Positions 48,088 to 59,032 are shown, numbered from the stretch's first letter. The stretch: 64,000 nucleotides of DNA from DASSQJ01 sp963772645 (GCA_963772645.1 CAVYYD010000009.1:1-64000); one strand, 5' to 3'. A program made the numbers and translations. The notes: generated by a model not told the origin, from the letters alone.

Positions 48088-49715
48088 ATGGACGCTGCGA
48101 CCCACGTCCCCGCCCCGACCAACGAGCCCGTCCTCGACCACGCCCCCGGCAGCCCGGAGCGCGCCGCCCTCGAGGTGGCCCTCGCCGAGCTCGCCGCGAG
48201 CCGGCACGAGCTGCCGCACACCATCGGCGGCGTGCGGGTCATGGGCTCCGGGGAGCGGATCGAGGTCCGCCAGCCGCACGCCCACCGCACGGTGCTCGGC
48301 GTCACCCGCGGGGCCACGACGAAGGATGCCGCGTCGGCGGTCGACGCCGCGATGGCCGCCGCTCCGGCCTGGCGCGACCTCAGCTTCGACGACCGTGCCG
48401 CGATCCTGCTCAAGGCGGCCGACCTGCTCGCCGGGCCGTGGCGTGCCCGGCTCAACGCCGCGACGATGCTCGGGCAGAGCAAGACGGTCTACCAGGCCGA
48501 GATCGACGCCGCGTGCGAGCTCATCGACTTCTGGCGGTTCAACGTCCACTTCGCCCGGCAGATCCTCGAGGAGCAGCCGCCGGCGAACTCCCGTGGCCTG
48601 TGGAACCGCAGCGACCACCGCCCGCTCGAGGGCTTCGTCTACGCGGTGACGCCGTTCAACTTCTCCGCGATCGCCGGCAACCTGCCACGGCCCCGGCCCT
48701 GATGGGCAACACCGTCGTGTGGAAGCCGTCGCACTCCCAGCAGCTGGCGGCGCAGCTGACGATGGAGCTCCTCGAGGAGGCCGGGATGCCGCCCGGCGTC
48801 ATCAACATGGTCACCGGGCACGGGCGGGAGGTCTCGGACGTGGCCCTGACCCACCCCGAGTTCGCCGGCCTGCACTTCACCGGATCCACCGCCGTGTTCC
48901 AGGGCCTGTGGCGGCGGATCGGGGAGAACCTCCCGTCCTACCGGCACTACCCGCGGATCGTCGGCGAGACCGGCGGCAAGGACTTCGTCCTGGCCCACCC
49001 GAGCGCCGACGTCGACGTGCTGCGGACCGCGCTCGTCCGCGGCTCCTTCGAGTACCAGGGCCAGAAGTGCTCGGCGGCCTCGCGGGCCTACGTGCCACGG
49101 TCGGTGTGGAAGCGGCTGCGCGACGACCTCGTCTCGGTCACCGAGAGCCTGACCATGGGCGACGTCCGCGACCTGTCCAACTTCATGGGGGCCGTCATCG
49201 ACGAGCGTGCCTTCGCCAAGCACAAGGCCGCCATCGACCGCGCGCACGCCACCGCCCACCTCGAGGTCGTCGCCGGCGGGAAGTACGACGACTCCGAGGG
49301 CTGGTTCGTCCGCCCGACGATCGTCGAGAGCAGCGACCCCACCGACGAGATGTTCGCGACCGAGTACTTCGGGCCGATCCTCTCCGTCCACGTCTTCCCG
49401 GACCGCCAGTACGACAAGGTCGTGGACCAGATGGAGTCCTTCGCGCCGTACGCGCTGACCGGTGCGGTGATCGCGACCGACCGGGCCGCCATCGCCGACG
49501 CCACCCGGCGGCTGCGCTTCGCGGCTGGGAACTTCTACATCAACGACAAGCCGACCGGGGCGGTCGTCGGCCAGCAGCCCTTCGGCGGCGGCCGGGCCTC
49601 GGGCACCAACGACAAGGCGGGCTCGGCGGCCAACCTCATGCGGTGGACCTCGACCCGCTCGATCAAGGAGAACTTCGTCCCGCCGACCCGGCACACCTAC
49701 CCGCACATGGGCTGA
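48088..49715 (+). CDS. pruA: L-glutamate gamma-semialdehyde (delta-1-pyrroline-5-carboxylate) dehydrogenase, frameshift near 48687
   Basis: About 542 residues when joined. The first part ends VYAVTPFNFSAIAGNLP. Adding one base near 48687 (CTGCCACGG to CTGCCCACGG) gives continuous NLPTAPALMGNTVVWKPS. Family blocks then follow: VGETGGKDFVLAHP with the catalytic Glu, SFEYQGQKCSAASRAYVP with the nucleophilic Cys, and GNFYINDKPTGAVVGQQPFG. The enzyme oxidises glutamate semialdehyde to glutamate with NAD in proline catabolism. All catalytic residues are present, so the shift is most probably a sequence error in a live gene. Proline dehydrogenase is not in the window. Confidence 0.93.
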
Positions 49716-49722
49716 CCGACGA

Positions 49723-49744
49723 CCCGGGCGTCCCGGCGCCCGGG
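49723..49744. terminator. Bidirectional terminator candidate between convergent genes
   Basis: CCCGGGCG-TCCCGG-CGCCCGGG is a perfect 8-bp stem with a 6-base loop between the P5C dehydrogenase stop and the DUF2505 stop. No U tract. Confidence 0.55.
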
Positions 49745-49757
49745 CCGACCCGGCGGC

Positions 49758-50252
49758 TCAGCGGGAGAGCCACTCCCGCAGCAGCCGGATCTCGATGTCG
49801 ATGGCGGTGTCGATCGGGCCGGACGCGGCCTTCTCGAGCCGCCCGCCGATGAAGGGAACGTTCGCGGTCAGGTCGGTGTCGATGACCTCGGCGGTCCCCG
49901 ATCCGCTGGGCTCGAGCCGCAGGGTCCCCTTGAGCGTCAGCGGGGCGCCCTTGACGTGCATGTCGACCGTCGAGGCGCGGGCGCCGTCGGCCGTCGGCCC
50001 GGACCAGTCGTGGACCTCGACGACGGTCAGGGTGACACCGACGAACGAGCGGGCCACGTCGGGCAGCCCGTCCGAGGGAAGCTCCCGCTCGGTGCGCACC
50101 CGGGCCCCGGACGCGCCGTCGGCGACGTCGACGGTGTGGGCGCCGCCCGCGGTCGTCGCGGCACACTTGGCCTCCTGGAAGCCGGGGTCGGTGAGGACGG
50201 CGTAGACCTCCTCGGGGGTGGCGTCCAGCTCCTCGCGCCTGGTCAGTCGCAC
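49758..50252 (-). CDS. DUF2505 (START/SRPBCC-like) protein
   Basis: 164 residues. MRLTRREELDATPEEVYAVL followed by TDPGFQEAKCAAT is the start of a DUF2505 SRPBCC-fold protein. TADGARASTVDMHVKGAPLT gives the central strands and GGRLEKAASGPIDTAIDIEI the long C-terminal helix. Such proteins have a ligand-binding cavity; the ligand is unknown. It is the last of three minus-strand genes, 42 bases after the hypothetical gene at 50295. Probably GTG start at 50252. Confidence 0.8.
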   Translation of the reverse strand: MRLTRREELDATPEEVYAVLTDPGFQEAKCAATTAGGAHTVDVADGASGARVRTERELPSDGLPDVARSFVGVTLTVVEVHDWSGPTADGARASTVDMHVKGAPLTLKGTLRLEPSGSGTAEVIDTDLTANVPFIGGRLEKAASGPIDTAIDIEIRLLREWLSR

Positions 50253-50294
50253 GCGTCGGTCCTCTCCGGCGGGGTCCTCTCGCGGGCGATCCTC

Positions 50295-50816
50295 TCACCC
50301 CCGGCGCAGCGCGCGGGAGACCGCGGCGAGCTCGTTGCCGCTCGTCCGCAGCACCCCGAGCAGCCGGTCGCGGCGGCGGGCGTGCAGGGCGAGGACGGTG
50401 TCGAGCTCGGCCTGCAGCGCGGCGGCGGTGCGCTCGCGCTCGCCGGCGGCGTGGGCGTCGGCCTCGGCGAGCCCGCGGTACCCCGGGACGACCCGGCCGT
50501 CGCGGACCTCAAGCCCGGCGGCAGCCGCCCGGCCCTCGACGCGCCGGGCACGGGCGAGGAGGTCGGCGAGGTCGGTGGCGTGGTCCTGCAGGGCGGTGGC
50601 GACCCGGTCGAGCTCGGCGGCGGTGGTGCCCGCCGCCGCGGCGAGCGAGGCGCCGCGCCGCCGGGTCGTGGCCGACACCCGGCCCGGCCACCCCTGGGCG
50701 AGGTCGGCGAACGCGGCGGTCAGCGGGCCCTCCTGCGCGGCGAGGCCGCGGGCCACCGTGGTCGCGGTGCTCGCGCACGCAGACACCGATGCGGGGTCGC
50801 CCGGGACGGTGCTCAC
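50295..50816 (-). CDS. Hypothetical helical protein, possible T7SS-substrate-like
   Basis: 173 residues from GTG 50816. It is almost entirely helical: VSACASTATTVARGLAAQEG, RVATALQDHATDLADLLARA and ERERTAAALQAELDTVLALH are long heptad-like helices separated by Gly/Pro. A W-x-G sequence (Q-G-W-P-G) sits between the first helices, reminiscent of WXG100-like ESX substrates, but the spacing is not clearly conserved. Function unknown. The GTG overlaps the stop of the upstream hypothetical gene by four bases (GTGA). Confidence 0.55.
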   Translation of the reverse strand: MSTVPGDPASVSACASTATTVARGLAAQEGPLTAAFADLAQGWPGRVSATTRRRGASLAAAAGTTAAELDRVATALQDHATDLADLLARARRVEGRAAAAGLEVRDGRVVPGYRGLAEADAHAAGERERTAAALQAELDTVLALHARRRDRLLGVLRTSGNELAAVSRALRRG

Positions 50817-51112
50817 GGCTCCACCCCCCGGATGCCCTGGTGCGCGCCGGCCCCGCGCCGGGCGGCGCCGGAGGGCCCGGACGCCGCGTGCCGGGCCAGC
50901 CCGGGTGCGAGCCCACCGGCCACCTCGCCGAGGGCGCGCAGGGTGTCGGCCACCTGGTCGAGCCAGTCGTCGACGACGCGTTGCGGACGCGGTTCCCCGG
51001 TGACGACGAGGCAGGCCAGGACGTCGTCCTCGGCGGCGGCGACGACCTCGCGGAGCGTGTCGAGCCGGGCCAGCGCCGCGCGGGCGCGGTCGGGGTCCGG
51101 ACCGGGTGGCAC
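50813..51112 (-). CDS. Hypothetical 99-residue helical protein
   Basis: VPPGPDPDRARAALARLDTL from a GTG at 51112; the centre REVVAAAEDDVLACLVVTGE and VVDDWLDQVADTLRALGEVA are two helices, followed by a Gly/Ala-rich tail. Its stop overlaps the next gene's start, so the two hypothetical proteins are made together and may pair. No recognised family. Confidence 0.5.
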   Translation of the reverse strand: MPPGPDPDRARAALARLDTLREVVAAAEDDVLACLVVTGEPRPQRVVDDWLDQVADTLRALGEVAGGLAPGLARHAASGPSGAARRGAGAHQGIRGVEP

Positions 51113-51277
51113 GCCGCCACTCTAGGCGGGTGGCCGTCCCCCTCCGGCCCGTTGCCCACAGCCACCCCGGCCCGGCTCCGCCGCCCTCCGGCCGGGCCCA
51201 CCCGGGTGCCGCACCGGGACCGGTCCGGAGCCGAATCGGGGCAGCACCCGCCCCCCGCCCGGGCCGGCCTCGCGGCG

Positions 51278-51283
51278 TAGGGT
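51278..51283 (+). promoter_or_regulatory. Leaderless -10 box (TAGGGT) for the M20 gene
   Basis: TAGGGT ends six bases before the ATG at 51290 with no Shine-Dalgarno between, suggesting a leaderless transcript. Confidence 0.5.
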
Positions 51284-51289
51284 CGCGGG

Positions 51290-52510
51290 ATGGCACCGGC
51301 CGGACACTCCGCCACCCCGCTCGGGCCGACCCTCGAGGACGGCGTCGGCGAGGAGGCGGTGCGCCTCACCGCCGAGCTCGTCGGCGTCGACTCGGTCAAC
51401 CCCGGCCTGGTCCGGGGCGCGGCGGGGGAGGGGGAGGCCGTGCGCGTCCTGCGGGCCCGGCTGGAGGCCGCCGGGTTCGACACCCACGTCGTCACCCCAC
51501 GGGCCCACCCGGACCGCCCGAGCCTCGTCGCGGCCTCCCCTCCCTCCGCGGCGGGCCCCACCGTCGTGCTCACCGGTCACCTCGACACCGTCGGGGTCGA
51601 CGGCGTGGCGGAGCCCTTCGCCGCCCGCGTCGAGGGGGAGCGGCTGCACGGCCGGGGCGCCTGCGACATGAAGGGCGGAGTCGCCGGGCTCGTCGCCGCC
51701 GCCGAGGCGCTGGTCCGCCGCGGCATCCCCGGGCGCGTCGTCCTGGCCCTCGTCGCCGACGAGGAGGACCGCAGCCTCGGCACCGAGGCCGTCCTGCGGG
51801 CCCTGCCCGGCCTCGGTCTGCGCCCCGAGGTCGCCCTCGTCGGGGAGCCGACCTGGCTCGCCCGCACCACGTCGCTGCGCGGCTACGCCCTCGTCGAGGT
51901 CGCCCTCACCGGGCGCGCGGCGCACTCCTCCCAGCCCGACCTCGGCGTCAACGCGGTGGCCCACCTCGGCCGGCTGCTCGTCGCGGTCGAGCAGCGGCAC
52001 CGCGAGCTCGCGGCCTGCGGGGGCTCGCTCCTCGTCACCGTCGCCGAGGGTGGGGAGACGCCCTTCGTCCTGGCCCGGGGCGCCCGGGCGGTCGTCGAGC
52101 GGCGCACGGTGCCCGGCGAGTCCGCCGCCGGCGCGCTGCTCGAGGTCGAGGCGCTGCTCGCGGTGCTGCGCGGGGCCGACCCGGACGTCGACGGCCGGGC
52201 GACCCTGCTCACCGCCCGGGAGGCGTGGCGCCTGGACGCCGACGGGCCGGCGGCCGCGCTCGCCGACGCCCTCGACGCGGCCCTCGCCCGCCGGGCCCCG
52301 CTCGGGACGCCCGCCCCGGCCCCGTTCGAGGCCCCCTACTGGATGGAGGCGCCGCTCTGGCAGGCGGCCGGCATCCCCGCCGTCGTGTGCGGCCCGGCGG
52401 GCGGTGGGCTGCACGCCGCCGACGAGTGGGTCGACCTCGGCCAGGTGCGCAGGTACGCCGGTGCGGTGCTCGAGGCGGTCACCGCGTGGACGGCCACCCG
52501 TGCCCACTGA
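51290..52510 (+). CDS. M20-family amidohydrolase (ArgE/DapE-like)
   Basis: 406 residues. Metal-binding blocks VVLTGHLDTVGVDGVAEPFA (His, Asp), GRGACDMKGGVAGLVAAAEA (Asp), VVLALVADEEDRSLGTEA (Glu-Glu) and VALVGEPTWLARTTSLRGYA, then a dimerisation domain and a C-terminal CGPAGGGLHAADEWVDL with the last His. It is a zinc hydrolase acting on an N-acyl amino acid or small dipeptide. The adjacent decarboxylase overlaps by 11 bases, suggesting related amino-acid substrates (for example an N-acetylated basic amino acid). Exact substrate unclear. Confidence 0.85.
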   Translation: MAPAGHSATPLGPTLEDGVGEEAVRLTAELVGVDSVNPGLVRGAAGEGEAVRVLRARLEAAGFDTHVVTPRAHPDRPSLVAASPPSAAGPTVVLTGHLDTVGVDGVAEPFAARVEGERLHGRGACDMKGGVAGLVAAAEALVRRGIPGRVVLALVADEEDRSLGTEAVLRALPGLGLRPEVALVGEPTWLARTTSLRGYALVEVALTGRAAHSSQPDLGVNAVAHLGRLLVAVEQRHRELAACGGSLLVTVAEGGETPFVLARGARAVVERRTVPGESAAGALLEVEALLAVLRGADPDVDGRATLLTAREAWRLDADGPAAALADALDAALARRAPLGTPAPAPFEAPYWMEAPLWQAAGIPAVVCGPAGGGLHAADEWVDLGQVRRYAGAVLEAVTAWTATRAH

Positions 52511-53936
52511 CCCCCGCGGCCTGCGCGGCGACGCCCCCCTGCTCGACGCCTGGCTGCGGTTCCACGAGGAGGCGCCGACACCGTTCACCATCCCGGGCCA
52601 CAAGCACCGGCTCGACCTCGTCGGGGACGTCGTGGCCGGCGACGTCCCGCTCTACGCCGGGCTCGACACGATGCGGCTGTCCCATGGGGTCCTCGAGGAC
52701 GCCGAGGAGCGCGCCGCCCGGCTCTGGGGCGTCGACCTCTGCCGGTTCTCGGTCGGCGGGTCCACCCACGGCAACCAGGCCCTGGCCCTGGCCGTCGGCC
52801 GGCCCGGGGCGAAGGTCGTCGTCGCCCGCACCCTGCACCGCTCGATGCTCCTCGGGCTCGTCCTCGCCGGTCTGGACCCGGTCTGGGTGCGGCCCGAGGT
52901 CGACCCGCGCACCGGGCTGCCCACGGGGGTCCCGGCGGCGGCCGTCGCGAAGGCCCTGGACGCCACCCCGGACGCGGTCGCCGTCCTCGTCGGCGACCCG
53001 TCGTACGTCGGCACGCTCGGCGACGTCGCCGGGGTCGCCCGCACCGCCCACGCCCACGGCGTCCCGCTCGTCGTCGACGCCGCGTGGGGCGCCCACCTCG
53101 GGTTCCACCCGGACCTGCCGCCGCACGCCCTGGCCCTGGGGGCGGACGCCCTGGTCACCAGCGCCCACAAGACGCTGCCGGCGTTCTCCCAGGCTGCGGT
53201 CATCCTCGCCCGCTCGGGCCGGGTCGCCCGGTCCCGCCTGGACGCGGCCGTCGAGGCGACGGCCACGACGAGCCCGGCCGGCGCGATCCTCGCGAGCACC
53301 GACGCCGCTCGTGCGCTGCTCGAGCGCGACGGCGCGGCACTGATCGGACCGGTCCTCGAGGGGGTGCGCGCGGTCCGCGACCGGCTGGCCCGGGTTCCCG
53401 GCCTCGTCGTCCTCGACGGGGCCGGTGTCGACCCGCTGCGCGTCGTGCTCGTGCTCGGTGGCACCGGCGCGGACGGCACCGCGGTGGAGGCCGACCTCGT
53501 CGCCCGCGGGATGCCGGTGGAGATGGCGGACCGGGACACCGTCGTCGCGATGGTCACCCTCGCCGACACCCAGGGGGGGCTCGAGGACCTCGCGGTCGCC
53601 CTCGTCGAGGCGGTCGAGGACCACCGCGGGGTCCCCCGGCCGGTGACGACCGGGGCGGTCTGGGCGGTGGACCCGGTCCAGGCCACCTCGCCCCGCGAGG
53701 CGTTCTTCGCCCCCCGCGAGAGCGTGCCGGTGGAGCGCGCCGTCGGCCGGGTCAGCGCCGAGCTCGTCGCCCCCTACCCACCCGGGGTCCCGGTGCTCGC
53801 GCCGGGCGAGGTGGTGACGGCCGACGCGCTCGACGCGCTCCGGGCGGCCAGGGCGGCGGGCAGCCGCATCGCGTACGCCGCCGACCCCTCGCTGCACACG
53901 CTCGACGTCGTCCTCGAGGGCCCCGCCGGCCGCTGA
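52500..53936 (+). CDS. Orn/Lys/Arg decarboxylase family (fold type I PLP enzyme)
   Basis: 478 residues from GTG 52500. TPFTIPGHKHRLDLVGDVVA, then FSVGGSTHGNQALALAVG, VDAAWGAHLGFHPDLPPHAL and the PLP lysine Lys224 in TSAHKTLPAFSQAAV. The C-terminal domain ends GSRIAYAADPSLHTLDVVLE. It lacks the N-terminal wing domain of the large inducible decarboxylases, like the short actinobacterial and Bacillus SpeA-type. It makes a polyamine or related amine from ornithine, lysine or arginine; substrate not determinable here. It is cotranslated with the M20 gene. Confidence 0.85.
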   Translation: MPTDPRGLRGDAPLLDAWLRFHEEAPTPFTIPGHKHRLDLVGDVVAGDVPLYAGLDTMRLSHGVLEDAEERAARLWGVDLCRFSVGGSTHGNQALALAVGRPGAKVVVARTLHRSMLLGLVLAGLDPVWVRPEVDPRTGLPTGVPAAAVAKALDATPDAVAVLVGDPSYVGTLGDVAGVARTAHAHGVPLVVDAAWGAHLGFHPDLPPHALALGADALVTSAHKTLPAFSQAAVILARSGRVARSRLDAAVEATATTSPAGAILASTDAARALLERDGAALIGPVLEGVRAVRDRLARVPGLVVLDGAGVDPLRVVLVLGGTGADGTAVEADLVARGMPVEMADRDTVVAMVTLADTQGGLEDLAVALVEAVEDHRGVPRPVTTGAVWAVDPVQATSPREAFFAPRESVPVERAVGRVSAELVAPYPPGVPVLAPGEVVTADALDALRAARAAGSRIAYAADPSLHTLDVVLEGPAGR

Positions 53937-53999
53937 CCACTGTCTGGCCCCCGAGACAACCCGCCGACGTCCTCGCCGACCCGGACCCGCCGGGATGGC

Positions 54000-54005
54000 T
54001 AGTCT
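54000..54005 (+). promoter_or_regulatory. -10 box candidate (TAGTCT) for NAD-GDH
   Basis: TAGTCT 66 bases upstream of the ATG at 54072, in the short gap after the decarboxylase. No convincing -35. Confidence 0.3.
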
Positions 54006-54071
54006 CGGAGAGGGCACGACGGCGTGCCCCGCCGCAACCCGGCGACCCCGACCGAGGAGTGCCACCGCACC

Positions 54072-57000
54072 ATGTCGACCGTCCTGCCCGCCGCTCGCGA
54101 GGACGTCCTCGCACCGATCGCCACGACGTTCGAGCAGCTGGCACCGGAGGGGTGGGGCCACGACTTCGTCGAGCGGTACTTCCGCCACGTGCCGCTGGAC
54201 GAGCTGACCTCGCGGACCCCCGACATCTACGCCGGCGCCGCGCACAGCCACCTCGAGCTCGCCCGCAGGCGCCCGTCCGGCACCTCCAACGTCCGGGTGT
54301 ACAACCCGAGCACCGAGGTCGACGGCTGGTCCAACCCGCGCACGATCATCCAGATCGTCACCGACGACATGCCGTTCATCGTCGACTCGGTGACCGGTGC
54401 CCTGGTCGGCGCGGGCATCGACATCCACCTCATCGTCCACCCGCAGCTCGTCGTCGTCCGGGACGCCATCGGGAACCTCGAGAAGGTCGAGAACCGCGAC
54501 ATCACCGGCAAGTTCCGGGCCGCCGCGGTCGGCGAGCTGGCCGAGTCGTGGATGCTGCTCTCGATCGACCGGGAGAGCGACGAGGGCCGTCGCACCGAGC
54601 TCGAGCGCACCGTGCGCCGGGTGCTCGAGGACGTCCGCCAGACCGTCGAGGACTGGCCGAAGATGCGCAGCCGGTGCCTGGTCATCGCCGCCGAGCTCGA
54701 GGGCGCCCCGCCGGCGAACGTCGACCCCGACGAGGTCGCCCTCGCCACCCGGTTCCTGCGCTGGATGGCCGACGACCACTTCACCTTCCTCGGCTACCGC
54801 GACTACACGCTGAGGCAGACCGACGCCGGCGAGGTCATCTCCGCGGTGACCGGCTCGGGCCTGGGCCTGCTGCGGGCCGACCCGCCGCTCGGCAAGGACC
54901 CCGACGTCCTGAGCCGGGAGGCCTCGCGGGTGGCGCACGAGCGGCGGATCCTCGTCCTCACCAAGGCGAACTCGAAGTCCACGGTGCACCGGATCGCCCA
55001 CCTCGACTACGTCGGGGTCAAGTCCTACGACGCCGACGGCGAGGTGGTCGGTGAGCGCCGCTTCCTCGGCCTCTACGCCTCCACCGCGTACACCGAGTCG
55101 GTGCAGCGGGTGCCGCTCGTCGCCGAGAAGGTCAGCGCGATCCTCGCCCGCTCCGGGGTGGCCCCCGACAGCCACACCGGCAAGGACCTCGTCGGGGTGC
55201 TCGAGGGCTACCCCCGCGACGAGCTGATCCAGGCCGACGTCGAGTCGCTCTACGAGACGGCGATGGCGGTCACCCAGCTCCAGGAGCGCCGGCGGACCAA
55301 GCTCTTCGTCCGCGAGGACGCCTTCGGCCGCTTCGTCTCCTGCCTCGTCTTCATCCCGCGCGACCGGTACAACACCTCGGTGCGGGTGCGGATGTCGGAC
55401 ATCCTCAAGGAGACCTTCGGCGGGGAGGACATCGAGTTCTCGGCCCGGGTCAGCGAGTCCGCCCTGGCCCGGCTGCAGTTCGTCGTGCGGGTCCCCCGCG
55501 GGCGGCGGGTGCGCACCCTCGAGGCCGCCGAGCTCGACGCGCTCGAGCAGCGGCTGGTCGAGGTCAGCCGCACCTGGCCGGACCGGCTCGGCGACGCGCT
55601 GCGCGCCAGGCACGGGGAGGAGGAGGGCGACCGGCTGACCGACCGGTTCGGCCGTGCCTTCCCGACCGCGTACGAGGAGACGTTCGAGATCGTCCAGGGC
55701 GTCGCCGACGTCCAGCACCTCGACCGGCTCGGCCCCGACCGGGGGACCAGCGTCGCCCTCTACCGGCCGCTCGGGGCCCCCGAGGACATCCGCCGGTTCA
55801 AGCTCTTCCGCGTCGAGCCGCTCTCGCTCACCGACATCCTCCCGATCTTCACCCACATGGGGGTCGAGGTCGTCGACGAGCAGCCGTTCGAGATCCTCCG
55901 CGGGGACGGCGTCGCCCTGCACGTCTACGACTTCGGGCTGCGCGTGCCCGACGGCGCACTGTGGGAGTCCTGCCCGCACGAGCAGCTCCGCGACCTCTTC
56001 GAGGGCGCGGTCGCGGCCGTCTGGGACGGGCGGGCCGAGTCCGACGGGTTCAACAAGCTCGTCCTCGGGGCGCACCTGACCTGGCGGGAGGTCGTCGTCC
56101 TGCGTGCCGTCGCCAAGTACCTGCGCCAGACCCGGGCCACCTACTCCCAGGACTACCTCGAGGACGCCCTCGTCTCGCACCCGGAGGTCGCCCACGACCT
56201 CGTCGAGCTGTGGGCGACCCGGTTCGACCCCGACCGGTTCGGCGGCGCCGCCGACCACGAGCGGACCGCCGCCGCGGAGCGGGTCGCCCAGCGGGTCCTC
56301 GACGCCCTCGACGAGGTCTCGAGCCTCGACCACGACCGGATCGTGCGGGCGTTCCTCGGCGTCATCCGCGCCGGCCTGCGGACGAACTACTACCAGCCCG
56401 GCCCCGGCGGTGAGCCGCACCCGTACGTCTCGCTCAAGCTCGACCCGCGCGCCGTCCCCGACCTGCCGGCCCCCCGCCCGCAGTTCGAGATCTTCGTCTA
56501 CAGCCCCCGGGTCGAGGGCGTGCACCTGCGCTTCGGCCCGGTCGCCCGCGGCGGGCTGCGCTGGTCCGACCGGCGCGAGGACTTCCGCACCGAGATCCTC
56601 GGGCTGGTCAAGGCGCAGATGGTCAAGAACGCCGTCATCGTCCCCACCGGGTCCAAGGGCGGGTTCTACCCCAAGCAGCTTCCCGACCCCGCCGTGGACC
56701 GCGACGCGTGGCTCGAGGAGGGCAAGGGCGCCTACCGCACGTTCATCTCCGCCCTGCTCGACATCACCGACAACCGGGTGGCCGGCGAGGTGGTCCCGCC
56801 GCGAGCGGGTCGTGCGCCACGACGGCGACGACCCCTACCTCGTCGTCGCCGCCGACAAGGGCACGGCGACCTTCTCCGACATCGCCAACGGGGTCGCCCA
56901 GTCCTACGGCTTCTGGCTCGACGACGCCTTCGCCTCCGGCGGGTCCGCCGGGTACGACCACAAGGCGATGGGGATCACCGCCCGCGGCGCCTGGGAGTCG

Positions 57001-58974
57001 GTCAAGCGCCACTTCCGGGAGATGGGCCTGGACACCCAGTCCCAGGAGTTCACCGTCGTCGGGGTCGGCGACATGAGCGGGGACGTGTTCGGCAACGGGA
57101 TGCTGCTCTCGGAGCAGATCCGGCTCGTCGCCGCCTTCGACCACCGGCACGTGGTCGTGGACCCGACGCCGGACCCCGCCGCCTCCTACGCCGAGCGGCG
57201 CCGGCTCTTCGAGCTGCCGCGCAGCTCGTGGGACGACTACGACCGGTCGGTGCTCAGCGAGGGCGGCGGGGTGTTCCCGCGCAGCCTGAAGTCGATCTCG
57301 CTGACCCCGCAGATGCGCGAGGCGCTCGGCATCGCCTCCGAGGTCAGGACGATGACCCCGGCGGAGCTGATCCACGCCATCCTCCTCGCCCCGGTCGACC
57401 TGCTGTGGAACGGCGGCATCGGCACCTACGTCAAGGCCTCGACCGAGGACCACCTCGACATCGGCGACCGCGCCAACGACGCCATCCGGGTCGACGGCCG
57501 CGAGCTGCGGGCCAAGGTCATCGGCGAGGGCGGCAACCTCGGGCTCTCCCAGCTCGGGCGGATCGAGGCGGCCTTCCACGGCGTGCGGGTCAACACCGAC
57601 GCCATCGACAACTCCGCCGGGGTCGACACCTCCGACCACGAGGTCAACATCAAGATCCTCCTCGGCGAGGTGGTCCGGGCCGGCGGTCTCACCGTGCAGG
57701 AGCGCAACGAGCTCCTCGCGTCGATGACCGACGACGTCGGCGAGCACGTGCTGCGCGACAACTACGAGCAGAACGTCCTCCTCGGCAACGCCCGCGCCCA
57801 GGAGCACGTCATGGTGGCCGTCCACGAGCGCTTCATGCACTGGCTCGAGGAGCGCGGCGACCTCGACCGCGGGCTCGAGTTCCTCCCCACCGACGCCGAG
57901 CTCGAGAAGCGGCACCACAACGGGCTGGGCCTGAAGAGCCCGGAGTTCTCGGTGCTCGTGGCCTACGCCAAGCTCGCCCTCAAGCACGACATCCTCGAGA
58001 GCTCGATCCCCGACGACCCGTACTTCGAGGCCACCCTCGCCGAGTACTTCCCGCCGCCGATCCGGGAGCACTACGCCGGCGAGCTCGCCGGCCACCCGCT
58101 GCGCCGGCAGATCGTCACGAACTCGATCGTCAACTCGATGGTCAACCGCGGCGGCATCACCTTCGCCTACCGGGCGCAGGAGGAGGCGGGCGCGGCGCCG
58201 GAGCAGGTGACCCGGGCGTTCGTCGTGGCCCGCGAGGTCTTCGGCCTCAGCGACTTCGTGGCCCGCGTCGAGGAGCTCGACAACGTCGTGCCGACCGCGG
58301 CCCAGACCGCCCTGTACCTCGAGTTCCGTCGGCTGCTCGACCGCACCGTGCGCTGGTTCCTCTCGGCGCGCCCGTCGACGCTGGACATCGGTGCCGAGGT
58401 CGAGCGCTTCGCCGGGGTGGTGCGCGAGCTGGCGCCGACGATCCCCGACCTGCTGCGCGGCGACGAGCGACAGCGGCTCGAGCGCCGGGCCGGCGAGCTG
58501 CAGGAGGCCGGGGTGCCCGAGGACCTCGCCCTGCACGCGGCGAGCCTGCTCGACCAGTTCTCGCTCCTCGACATCGTCGACATCGCCGCGGACAGCGGCC
58601 GTGAGCCCACCGACGTCGCCCCGCTGTACTACCTGGTCTCCGAGCGGTTCGGCATCGACGCGATGCTGGCCAAGGTCACCCGGCTGCCGCGGGAGGACCG
58701 GTGGGACGCCCTGGCCCGGGGCGCGCTGCGCGACGACCTCTACGCCGTCCTCGAGTCGCTGACCCGGTCGATCATCGAGACGAGCGGGGCGGCCGGGGTC
58801 GAGGCCGACCCGCAGGCGCAGTGGGAGGCGTGGGAGGCGGCGAACGAGGACTCGGTGCGCCGCACCCGCACCGCTCTCTCCGGGATCACCCGGCTCGACG
58901 CGCCGAACATCGCCGCGCTGTCGGTCGCGCTGCGGACGCTGCGCTCGGTGATCCGGGTCGGCGCCTCCTCCTGA
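54072..58974 (+). CDS. gdh: Large NAD-dependent glutamate dehydrogenase (about 180 kDa class), frameshift near 56802
   Basis: About 1633 residues when joined. The N-terminal ACT-like regulatory region starts STVLPAAREDVLAPIATTFE. The catalytic part has VARGGLRWSDRREDFRTEIL, VIVPTGSKGGFYPKQ and LVVAADKGTATFSDIANGVA. The Rossmann block is VVGVGDMSGDVFGNGMLLSE, and VIGEGGNLGLSQLGRIEAAF follows. Removing one C near 56802 (CCGCCGCGAGCGG to CCGCCGGAGCGG) joins VVPP to ERVVRHDGDDPYLVV. It converts glutamate to 2-oxoglutarate and ammonia. With P5C dehydrogenase it completes proline-to-2-oxoglutarate conversion, although the genes are 4 kb apart. Confidence 0.95.
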
Positions 58975-59008
58975 CCGCGGGCCCGGCGACCGCGGGTGCT
59001 CGGGGTCA

Positions 59009-59032
59009 CCGCCGCCCGGCGCCGGGTGGCGG
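59009..59032 (+). terminator. Terminator candidate after NAD-GDH
   Basis: CCGCCGCCCGGC directly followed by GCCGGGTGGCGG forms a 12-bp near-perfect palindrome 35 bases past the GDH stop. The absence of a loop means the inner pairs must open. Confidence 0.35.

Noticed and set aside
53941..53958. TGTCT ... AGACA after the decarboxylase as a terminator
   Set aside because: Only a 5-bp stem with an 8-base loop; expected by chance at this base composition.
52479..56525. A 1348-codon open frame antisense to the decarboxylase and NAD-GDH
   Set aside because: Antisense shadow of two conserved genes with no recognisable family.
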